Positions 57,044 through 64,000 of a DNA stretch of 64,000 nt are shown here, piece by piece. Position 1 is the stretch's first letter, and each line of letters opens with the position of its first letter. A program made the position numbers and the translations under genes. Under the pieces are notes generated by a model. The model saw nothing but the letters and a program-made list of their open reading frames with translations, searched no databases and was not told the origin of the DNA. The stretch comes from Streptomyces paludis (GTDB taxonomy: Bacteria > Actinomycetota > Actinomycetes > Streptomycetales > Streptomycetaceae): contig NZ_CP031194.1 in NCBI RefSeq assembly GCF_003344965.1, forward strand, positions 434,001 through 498,000. Reading direction: 5' to 3'.

Positions 57044-57952
57044 TCACTTGATTCCGCTGGTGGCGATTCCCTGCACGAAGTAGCGCTGTCCGAGCAGGAA
57101 GATCACCAGGATCGGCAGGACCGACAGCACCGAACCGGTCATGATCATGGCGTACCGGGCGTCGTACATCCCGACGAACTGACGCAGCCCGAGTTGTACG
57201 GTCCACAGGTCGTTGTCCGTGAGATAGATGAACGGACCCATGTAGTCGTTCCAGGTGTTGACGAAGGTCAGCAGCGCGAGGCTGGCCAGCGCCGGTTTGG
57301 AGAGCGGCAGGATCATCCGGGCCCAGATGCCGTACTCACTGAGCCCGTCCAGCCGCGCCGCCTCGCTGATCTCGTCCGGAATCGTCATATAGAACTGACG
57401 CATGAGGAACACCCCGAACGCGCCGAACGCCTGGAGCAGGATCAGCGAGAGATGGGTGTTCACCAGCCCGATCTTCTCCATCATGATGTACTGCGGCACC
57501 ATGTACGCCTGCCACGGCACCGCGATGGTCGCGATGTAGCCGAGGAAGAGCGCGTCGCGGCCGGGGAACTGCATCTTGGCGAAGCCGTAGGCCGCGAAAC
57601 TGCCCGTGAGCACCTGGAGCACGGTGATCGTGACGCTGAGGAACAGCGAGTTGCCCAGGTAGGTGAGCAGCGGGATATCGGTCCAGATCTCGGTGAAGTT
57701 CTGCCAGCGGAACTCCTCCGGTATCCACTGGATCGGGACGGTGAAGACCGCGTTGTCGGTCTTCACCGACGAAATGAGCATCCATCCGAACGGCAGCAGG
57801 ATCGCCGCCGCCAGCACGATCAGTCCCGCGTAGAGGAGCACGCGGCCGACGGTCGTGCCCAGCTCCCCCCGGCGGCCGGGCGGGGCCGGGGCCGGGGCGG
57901 CCGGTGGCGCCCCGGTCTCCGTGCTGTCCTTCCGCAGCGTGGTCGTGTTCAT
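57044..57952 (-). CDS. CUT1 sugar ABC transporter permease, MalG type
   Basis: 302 aa with about six membrane segments. The cytoplasmic EAA loop is ISEAARLDGLSEYGIWARMILPLSKPAL (about 195-222). The N-terminus is Pro/Ala-rich. It starts inside the stop of the first permease (4-nt overlap). No ATPase gene is present, as usual in Streptomyces, where a shared MsiK ATPase drives CUT1 systems. Confidence 0.93.
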   Translation of the reverse strand: MNTTTLRKDSTETGAPPAAPAPAPPGRRGELGTTVGRVLLYAGLIVLAAAILLPFGWMLISSVKTDNAVFTVPIQWIPEEFRWQNFTEIWTDIPLLTYLGNSLFLSVTITVLQVLTGSFAAYGFAKMQFPGRDALFLGYIATIAVPWQAYMVPQYIMMEKIGLVNTHLSLILLQAFGAFGVFLMRQFYMTIPDEISEAARLDGLSEYGIWARMILPLSKPALASLALLTFVNTWNDYMGPFIYLTDNDLWTVQLGLRQFVGMYDARYAMIMTGSVLSVLPILVIFLLGQRYFVQGIATSGIK

Positions 57953-58905
57953 CGTTCGGACCTCCGCTGGAGCTGGAACTGTACGAGGGTGATACTCAGG
58001 ACGATCAGGAAGAGCACCAGGGAGATCGCCGACGCGTAGCCGAACCGTCCCTGGGTGATGCCCTGCCGGTAGATGAGCTGCGACAGCACCAGCGTGGAGC
58101 GGCCGGGGCCGCCCTCGGTCATGACCTGGACCAGGTCGAAGACCTTGAAGCTGGAGACCGTGAGCATGACCAGGACGAAGAAGGTGGTGGGCCGCAGCCC
58201 CGGCAGCGTCACATGCCAGAACCGCTTCCACGCGTTCGCGCCGTCCACCCGCGCCGCCTCGTACAGCTCACCGGGGATGGCCTGGAGCCCGGCGAGATAG
58301 AGCACCATGTAGTACCCCATGTCCCGCCACACACTGGTGATGACCAGCGCGGGCATCGACCACTCGGTGGAGGTCGTCCACCCCGGCGGGTTCGCTATGC
58401 CGATGAACTTCAGGAACTGGTTGACGGGCCCCAGCTCGGGGCTCAGCAGCATGTTCCAGACGACGGCCACCGCCACCAGCGAGGTGATGTACGGGAAGAA
58501 GAACGCCGTGCGGAGGACTCCCACGCCCTTCAGCTTCCGGTTCAGCAGCACGGCGAGGCCGAGGGCCGCCACCAGGGTGAGCGGGATATGGCCGACCGCG
58601 TACCAGGTGGTGTTCTCCAGAGCCGTCCAGAAGTTGCCGTCGTCGAACATCCGCCGGAAGTTGTCGAACCCGATCCATTCCGGCGTCGTGTACGAGTTCC
58701 AGTTGGTGAAGGCCAGCAGCAGGGTGCCGATCACCGGGATGAGCGTCAGGGCGGCGAAGCCCAGGAAGTTCGGGAGGATGAAGCTCCAGCCGACCAGGGT
58801 GTTGCGCCGGCGCCGCTGCTTTCCGGTGGAGCCGGTGGAGCCCGTGGCACCGGTCGGACCGGTGGCTCCGGTGGACCCGGTGGTGGGTTTGGTGGCAGTG
58901 GTCAC
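57949..58905 (-). CDS. CUT1 sugar ABC transporter permease, MalF type
   Basis: 318 aa with six membrane segments. The N-terminal 25 residues are repeats of Gly/Ser/Thr. The EAA loop is YEAARVDGANAWKRFWHVTLPGLRP (about 215-240). It overlaps the binding-protein gene (upstream) and the MalG-type gene (downstream) by 4 nt each, so the three are translationally coupled. Confidence 0.93.
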   Translation of the reverse strand: MTTATKPTTGSTGATGPTGATGSTGSTGKQRRRRNTLVGWSFILPNFLGFAALTLIPVIGTLLLAFTNWNSYTTPEWIGFDNFRRMFDDGNFWTALENTTWYAVGHIPLTLVAALGLAVLLNRKLKGVGVLRTAFFFPYITSLVAVAVVWNMLLSPELGPVNQFLKFIGIANPPGWTTSTEWSMPALVITSVWRDMGYYMVLYLAGLQAIPGELYEAARVDGANAWKRFWHVTLPGLRPTTFFVLVMLTVSSFKVFDLVQVMTEGGPGRSTLVLSQLIYRQGITQGRFGYASAISLVLFLIVLSITLVQFQLQRRSER

Positions 58906-60170
58906 TGGACTTCGGACTTCACGCGCTTGTTCATCTCCTCGATGCCCTTCTCGACGGACCTCTCACCGGTCATCACCAGTTCGTGCTCCTCGTCGAGGAT
59001 CTGGTTGACGTCGGCGGTCTTGTCACTGACCGGCATCTCCAGATTCACCGCGTCCGGCTTCATGGCCTTGGCGGCCAGCTCGTCGGACGGCATGCCCTTG
59101 ACCGCGAAGTACGCCTTCTGCACCTCGTCGCCGGTGTACGCGGGGACGACGCCGACCTTGGCGATGGCCGCCGCGCCCTTGGGGCCCGAGGCCCACTCCA
59201 CGAACTTCTCGGCCGCCGACGGGTTCTTCGCCTTCTTGTTCACGGCGAACGCGGTCGGCGAGCCGAACGTGGTCGTCTTGCCGTCGGCCTTGATCTGCGG
59301 CATCGGCGCGATGCCCCAGTCGACGTCCGTGACGCCCTTGGCCTTGTCCTCCAGCAGCGCGGCGGCGAGCCAGCTGCCCATCGGCACCATGCCGACCTTG
59401 CCGCTCTCGAAGACCGTCTTGTAGTGGACCTGCTGGCTCTTGGCCGTCCCGAACGGCATCATGGCGCCGGACTTCTGGAGGTCCAGGGCCAGTTCGTACT
59501 GGTCCTTGAAGAATCCGTAGTCGCCGCCGAGCTGGTCACCGCCGGTCTGGGCGGCGGCGATCGCCTGGACCGGTGAACGCCAGGTCTGGAAGTGGGTGCC
59601 GTAGACCTTGTCCGTGCCCTTGCCCTTGGTGATCTCCTTCGCCAGGGACGCGAAGTCGGCCCAGCTGAGGTTCGACAGATCGGCGCCGGTCGGTTTGACG
59701 AGGGCCTTGTTGTAGAAGAGCACCCAGAAGTCGTGCCGGTAGGGCAGCGCGTAGTAGTGGCCGTCCAGCTCGAAGGGGTCCAGACCGGAGTAGGACGCCT
59801 TGTCGAGCGCCTCGACCTGGCTGTCCAGGGACTTCAGCTGGCCGCGGGTGGCGTAGCGGGAGTAGTCGGTGACGTTCTTCATCGTCAGGACGTCGGTGGA
59901 GTCGCCGCCCGCGAGCATGGTGGTGACCTTGTCGGCGTAGTCGTCGGCGAGGATGTCGACCGGCTGGACGTCGATCTTCGGGTTCTCCGCCTCGAAGCCC
60001 TCGATCAGCGCCTTGAACTCGGGGGTCGTGTCGTAGTTCCAGAGCGCGACCTTGACGACCGTACGGCCGTCGGAGGTGGTACCGGAATCGCTGCCTCCGC
60101 CTCCGCAGCCGGCGGCGAGCAGGGACACGGCGACGGCGGCCGTCAGGGCTCTTGCTGGGATCTTCCTCAT
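58902..60170 (-). CDS. Extracellular sugar-binding lipoprotein of the CUT1 transporter
   Basis: 422 aa. The lipobox LLAAGC places the lipidated cysteine at residue 22, followed by a Gly/Ser stretch. The mature domain is a family 1 solute-binding protein: LPYRHDFWVLFYNKALV (about 145-160), ADFASLAKEIT, and the C-terminal GPKGAAAIAKVGVVPAY. It captures an oligosaccharide for the two permeases. It lies 69 nt after the dehydrogenase stop, in the same operon. Confidence 0.93.
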   Translation of the reverse strand: MRKIPARALTAAVAVSLLAAGCGGGGSDSGTTSDGRTVVKVALWNYDTTPEFKALIEGFEAENPKIDVQPVDILADDYADKVTTMLAGGDSTDVLTMKNVTDYSRYATRGQLKSLDSQVEALDKASYSGLDPFELDGHYYALPYRHDFWVLFYNKALVKPTGADLSNLSWADFASLAKEITKGKGTDKVYGTHFQTWRSPVQAIAAAQTGGDQLGGDYGFFKDQYELALDLQKSGAMMPFGTAKSQQVHYKTVFESGKVGMVPMGSWLAAALLEDKAKGVTDVDWGIAPMPQIKADGKTTTFGSPTAFAVNKKAKNPSAAEKFVEWASGPKGAAAIAKVGVVPAYTGDEVQKAYFAVKGMPSDELAAKAMKPDAVNLEMPVSDKTADVNQILDEEHELVMTGERSVEKGIEEMNKRVKSEVQ

Positions 60171-60239
60171 GATGTGCGGCTCCTTCGAGTTGACTGTTCT
60201 TGCGGGAGGCGGTGCGGGGCGGAAAACAGGGGCAGGTGC

Positions 60240-61259
60240 TCAGGCGCTCAGCCCGAGCGCCCAGTTCTCCGCCGTGATCTCCGTCCGCAGGGGCTGCCGG
60301 GCGGACCAACGGGCCAGTTCGTCCATCGCGTGGTCGGTGAGACGTCCGATCTCAGAACCGAGCGAGCCTGCTACGTGGGGGGTGATCATCACGCGGGCCA
60401 GTCGCCGGAGCGGTGAGCCGGCAGGCAGCGGCTCGGGCTCGGTGACGTCGAGGATGGCGAAGAGGCGGCCCGCCGCACACTCCGCGGCCAGTGCGTCGGA
60501 GTCGATGAGACTGCCGCGCGCGGTGTTGATGACGGTCGCGCTGTCGGGCAGCAGCGCCAGCTCCGCCGCGCCGATCAGCTTGCGGGTCTCGGGGAGTTCG
60601 GGCGCGTGCAGGGTCAGTACGTCGACCCGCGGGAGCAGTTCGGCCAGATCCACCAGGGTGGCGCCGGCCCTGCTGACCTCGGCCGGGTCGGCGTAGGGGT
60701 CCGCGACGAGACAGGTGGTGCCGCCGAGGACCTTGAGCAGTTCGACGACCTTGCGGCCGATCCGGGAGAACCCCACCACCCCGACCGTTCTGCGGAAGTT
60801 GGACAGGTCCCCGTAGCCGGTGACCGATCCCCAGCCCTCGTAGGCGCGCAGTTCGTCGGCCGCGAGGAAGGGGGCCTTCTTGCCGGCGAAGATGATGGCG
60901 GCCAGGGTGTACTCGGCGACGGGGATCGCGTTGGCGTCGGCGCCGCTGGTCACGCGGATGCCGCGGCGCCACACCTCGTCCCCCACCAGACCGCGCACAC
61001 TGCCCGCGCAGTGCAGCACCGCTTTGAGGGACGGCGCCGCCGCGAGCCGTTCGCCGGTCAGCCGGGGCGCGCCCCATGACGTCAGCAGTACCTCGACCTC
61101 CGCCAGCCGGGCCCGTACCGGGGAGGAGTCGAGATCGTCGGTCCACACCGGATCGCCCAGTTCCACCAGGCCCGCCAAGCGTTCGAGCCGGGCCGCGTCG
61201 AAGTGCGCGTCGAAGCTCTGCCTGTCCATGACGACCAGCGCTTGGGGCTTCGTCTGCAT
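60240..61259 (-). CDS. D-isomer specific 2-hydroxyacid dehydrogenase
   Basis: 339 aa from ATG 61259. The NAD-binding motif is VGVVGFSRIGRKV (about 170-182; the second glycine of GxGxxG is serine). Catalytic Arg (INTARGSLID), Glu (DVTEPEPLP) and His (ITPHVAGS) are present. It reduces a 2-keto acid such as hydroxypyruvate, or a uronate-derived keto acid. GGAAGG precedes this start at 11-12 nt; ATG 61280 has none. First gene of the sugar operon, divergent from its regulator. Confidence 0.88.
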   Translation of the reverse strand: MQTKPQALVVMDRQSFDAHFDAARLERLAGLVELGDPVWTDDLDSSPVRARLAEVEVLLTSWGAPRLTGERLAAAPSLKAVLHCAGSVRGLVGDEVWRRGIRVTSGADANAIPVAEYTLAAIIFAGKKAPFLAADELRAYEGWGSVTGYGDLSNFRRTVGVVGFSRIGRKVVELLKVLGGTTCLVADPYADPAEVSRAGATLVDLAELLPRVDVLTLHAPELPETRKLIGAAELALLPDSATVINTARGSLIDSDALAAECAAGRLFAILDVTEPEPLPAGSPLRRLARVMITPHVAGSLGSEIGRLTDHAMDELARWSARQPLRTEITAENWALGLSA

Positions 61260-61395
61260 CGGGTGTCGAATCCTTCCCATGGGCGCGGGCGATGGCCACG
61301 CGCCGACCAGTTCCTTGCCGTATACGGAGTTCCTTGCCGAACACGTTGGAATAGAGATAGTGGTGTGGCGTACGGATTCACTAGAGGTCGTACGT

Positions 61396-61410
61396 AAACG
61401 AAGCGAAACG
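61396..61410. promoter_or_regulatory. Possible operator of the DeoR-LacI regulator
   Basis: AAACGAAGCGAAACG, with spaced GAA/CGAAA elements, lies between the divergent regulator and dehydrogenase genes. DeoR-type HTH proteins often bind such direct repeats. The intergenic region is 186 nt and AT-richer than its surroundings (about 61320-61440). Confidence 0.35.
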
Positions 61411-61445
61411 TTCAGAGTCGAACGGGTAAAAGGTCAGGTGTCCAG

Positions 61446-62555
61446 ATGACGGATGAGCGACTCTTCGCTTTGCAGCGCCGGGAACGGCTGATGGACGAGC
61501 TGCGGCGGCACGGTTCCCTGCGGGTCCGGGAGGTGGCGCGGACCCTGGAGGTCAGCGAGCTGACCATCCGGCGCGATATCGCCGCGCTCGCCGCCCGCGG
61601 TCTGCTCACCCGCGTGCACGGCGGCGCGACACTGCCGACCGAACTCGATCCGGCCCAGGCGCGCCGGCACCGCCCGGCGGCGACGCCGTTCACCATCGGT
61701 ATGGTCGTGCCCTCGCTGGACTACTACTGGCCGCAGATCGTCGGCGGGGCGCGGAGCGCGGCGGTCGCGCTGGGCGTCCATATCCAGTTGCGCGGTTCGA
61801 GCTACGACCCGGCCGAGGACCGCCGCCAGATCAGCCGGCTGATCGCCGCGCAGCAGGTCCAGGGGCTGCTGCTGGCGCCGAATCTGGAGGGCGAGGGGCT
61901 CGACGAGATGGTCGACTGGCTCGTCGGGCTGCCGGTGCCGGCGATCCTGGTCGAGCGGCAGATATCCCGGTGGACGCCGACCCCGCGCCAGTTGGGGTGG
62001 GTACGCAGCGATCACGCGATGGGCCTGGAGATGGCGGTGCGGCATCTGCACGAGCACGGCCACCGCAGGATCGGGCTGGTGCTGTCGAAGGGCAGCCCGA
62101 CCTCGGCCCATCTCGCGCAGGGGTGGCACAAGGCGTGCGCGGAGCTGGATCTGCCGGGCGGGTTCGTGGTGCGGGAGAGCGTCGCCCTCGATGTGCCGGG
62201 GCACCGGGAGATCATCAAGGGCATTCTGGACCGGTCCCGTTCGGCCCGGATCACCGCGCTGATCGTGCACAGCGATCCCGACGCGATGTCCATCGCCCAG
62301 TACCTCACGGAGCAGGGCCTGAGCGTGCCCGACGACATGGCGATGGTCAGTTACGACGACGAGGTGGCCCATCTCGCGGAGCCGGCGATGACGGCGATCC
62401 GCCCGCCCAAGTCGCGGGTGGGCCGGGTGGCGGTCGAGATGATGGTGTCCCGGCTGCGCGAAGGCCGGCGCCACCCGGCGCAGCGCGTTCTGGTCCTGCC
62501 GGAGCTGGTCCTCCGTAACTCGTCGGTGCCGAGGGCGGGGGGTGCCCGGCCGTAG
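61446..62555 (+). CDS. DeoR-type HTH fused to a LacI-type sugar sensor domain
   Basis: 369 aa. The N-terminus ERLMDELRRHGSLRVREVARTLEVSELTIRRDIAALAARGLLTRVHGGA is a DeoR helix-turn-helix (about 14-62). From about residue 75 the sequence is a periplasmic-binding-like sensor: FTIGMVVPSLDYYWPQIVGG, IGLVLSKGSPT, ALIVHSDPDAMSIA and MVSYDDEVAHLAEPAMTAIRPPK, as in LacI regulators. It should sense the sugar imported or released by the neighbouring operon and repress it. Confidence 0.9.
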   Translation: MTDERLFALQRRERLMDELRRHGSLRVREVARTLEVSELTIRRDIAALAARGLLTRVHGGATLPTELDPAQARRHRPAATPFTIGMVVPSLDYYWPQIVGGARSAAVALGVHIQLRGSSYDPAEDRRQISRLIAAQQVQGLLLAPNLEGEGLDEMVDWLVGLPVPAILVERQISRWTPTPRQLGWVRSDHAMGLEMAVRHLHEHGHRRIGLVLSKGSPTSAHLAQGWHKACAELDLPGGFVVRESVALDVPGHREIIKGILDRSRSARITALIVHSDPDAMSIAQYLTEQGLSVPDDMAMVSYDDEVAHLAEPAMTAIRPPKSRVGRVAVEMMVSRLREGRRHPAQRVLVLPELVLRNSSVPRAGGARP

Positions 62556-62583
62556 GGGTAGGGCAGCGGGGGGCCCGGCCGGG

Positions 62584-64000
62584 TCAGTGGGCGCGTTCGA
62601 TCCGGACCCGGAGGGGCGGGTGGGGTGCTCGGCCGGGCGTCCGGGACGGGCCGGTGCGCAGGGTCAGCCTGGTCAGCCGCTCGCCCCAGGAGCGGCGCAG
62701 CAGCGGGTCCTCCAGCGGCTGTTCCTCAAGGACGGCGGTCAACAGCGCGGCGTCCCAGGTCAGTTGGAGCGCGCCGCCGCCGGCCGTGGCGACCACGGCC
62801 CGGCCTTCGTGGAGCCGGACGTCACCCGCGATCACGTGCGACAGACCGAGCGTGCCGGAGGTGCCGTCGGGTCCGGGGGCCGGTTCGTCCGTGACGACGA
62901 TGTGCGCGGGGGCGGCGGCGGTGGCCCGTATCAGCGTGACGGTCCGGCGCAGCGCGCCGAGCAGGCCCTCGGGGTAGGCGTGCGCGAGGTCGGCGGACCA
63001 CTCGGTGGCGGGGCCGCCGGTCTCGGCGCGTACGTCGCGGGCGCGGTACGCGGCCCCCGGGCGCTGGCCGCTGCCGGGCTGGGGGACGTTGTGCCAGGCG
63101 CTGCGCAGCGGCCAGGCGTGGTAGCGGCCGGGGCCGAAGCTGGAGGCGGTGTAGGTGGGCTGCCCGATGTCGACGATCACGGGCTCGCCGTCGAGGGCGA
63201 CCCAGTAGGTGCCGACGTCGAGATGGTTGTGGCGTTCGTCGTTGTGACCGCCCTTGACGGCGAGGGCGAGCCCTTCGGCGGTGCCGGCGCGCTCGCGGGT
63301 GACGAGCACCTCCACGCGGGGCAGCCAGACGTCGCGGGGCAGCCAGGCAGCGTTGCCCGCGTTGTCGGGGGAGGTCGCGGTGGCGGCGGTTGCGGTGGCG
63401 GCGCGCCAGGTGGGGTCGGTGAGTCCGGCCAGCGCGCGGCCGAGGCCGTCCTCGTGGCTCGCGGTGACGCCCCGCGCCAGGCCGCGGGCCAGCGCGTGGC
63501 CGCTGACGGCCGGGTCGCCGAGCCGGGTGCCCCAGCGGAACAGGACATGCCAGGGCTGCTCGTCGGGGAGCCGGGCCGGGGCGTCACCGACGTTGACGTA
63601 CCACGCTCCGCCGAAGTGCATACGGTACGGGTAGCGCACGACCTCGGCGAGTACGGGCAGGTCGCGGGCGTCGCACTCCGGACCGCCGACGGCGGCGAGC
63701 AGATCGAGCGCCTCCAGCAGCCGGCAGGCGCCGAGCCACCAGTAGGCGACGCCCTCGTCCACTCCGCCGTCGTCGGGCAGCACCTGGGCGAAGAGGTCGA
63801 GGCCGCGGACCACCAGCCGGACGATGTCGGCGCGTTCCTCCTCGCCTTCCTCGTTCTCCGCGTCGTCGTCGCCGAGCAGGAGGGCGGCGGTCAGCACCGC
63901 GCCGTGCACCCACGGGTTCCAGTTGTGGGCGTCGCCGTCGAGGCCGATCCAGTGCCAGTCCCTGATCCGCCGGAAGGGGTCGAGGACGCGCAGACGGACC
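62584..64000 (-). CDS. Heparinase II/III-like polysaccharide lyase, 5' end outside window
   Basis: The frame is open from base 64000 down to the stop at 62584, about 471 residues of the C-terminal part. Recognisable pieces are DWHWIGLDGDAHNWNPW (near the window edge), a helical region, then GGHNDERHNHLDVGTYWVALDGEPVIVDIG (about 240-270), the heparinase II/III catalytic-type loop with several His and Asp residues, and a beta-sandwich tail. These enzymes cleave uronate-containing polysaccharides (alginate, heparin or glucuronan-like) by elimination. It converges with the regulator, suggesting the transporter handles its products. Confidence 0.85.
   Translation of the reverse strand, partial: VRLRVLDPFRRIRDWHWIGLDGDAHNWNPWVHGAVLTAALLLGDDDAENEEGEEERADIVRLVVRGLDLFAQVLPDDGGVDEGVAYWWLGACRLLEALDLLAAVGGPECDARDLPVLAEVVRYPYRMHFGGAWYVNVGDAPARLPDEQPWHVLFRWGTRLGDPAVSGHALARGLARGVTASHEDGLGRALAGLTDPTWRAATATAATATSPDNAGNAAWLPRDVWLPRVEVLVTRERAGTAEGLALAVKGGHNDERHNHLDVGTYWVALDGEPVIVDIGQPTYTASSFGPGRYHAWPLRSAWHNVPQPGSGQRPGAAYRARDVRAETGGPATEWSADLAHAYPEGLLGALRRTVTLIRATAAAPAHIVVTDEPAPGPDGTSGTLGLSHVIAGDVRLHEGRAVVATAGGGALQLTWDAALLTAVLEEQPLEDPLLRRSWGERLTRLTLRTGPSRTPGRAPHPPLRVRIERAH

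Overview
The window is very GC-rich actinobacterial chromosome, almost certainly Streptomyces. This is inferred from codon use, the MurT/GatD pair, a WhiJ-type XRE/DUF397/ATPase trio, CUT1 sugar permeases without their own ATPase, and very rare TTA (bldA) codons. No rRNA, tRNA, CRISPR array, transposase or integrase was seen. All assignments come from reading the sequence; no database search or computation was run.

Region by region. 1-12,996: tail of a flavin monooxygenase, a short MltG-like transglycosylase, an ABC exporter divergent from a MarR regulator with nested operators, a heterodimeric ABC exporter with one degenerate ATP site, a secreted protein, a YdjM-like membrane protein, a Ski2-like helicase and TesB. 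13,018-21,633: a two-gene cassette encoding a 2039-aa protein with a STAND/AAA-like ATPase core and an unrecognised 789-aa partner containing a TTA codon. This is the best candidate for an undescribed system. 21,689-30,741: PucR regulator, Tat-exported FAD dehydrogenase, DUF6011 protein, glutathione peroxidase, acyl-CoA dehydrogenase/TetR pair, peptide deformylase, and MurT-GatD (lipid II amidation). 30,977-38,993: phosphofructokinase, CtaG-like protein, a second-type enolase, a five-gene Asp23/Gls24 alkaline-shock operon (including a 58-aa membrane protein) and an epimerase.

39,047-45,512: secreted tripeptidyl aminopeptidase and the complete urease operon ureABCFGD, read on the minus strand behind a promoter that carries a perfect palindrome. 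45,812-49,813: lone Phd/YefM antitoxin, a ClpP paralogue that has lost the catalytic histidine, an NlpC/P60 hydrolase behind a ydaO-type c-di-AMP riboswitch, and the ATPase/XRE/DUF397 trio. 49,807-54,380: biotin genes bioF divergent from bioB-bioA-bioD. 54,740-56,104: ferredoxin-NADP reductase. 56,320-64,000: a carbohydrate locus comprising a 2-hydroxyacid dehydrogenase, a CUT1 ABC transporter, a DUF624 protein, a divergent DeoR-HTH/LacI-sensor regulator and a partial heparinase II/III-like lyase. It is probably for uronate-containing polysaccharide.
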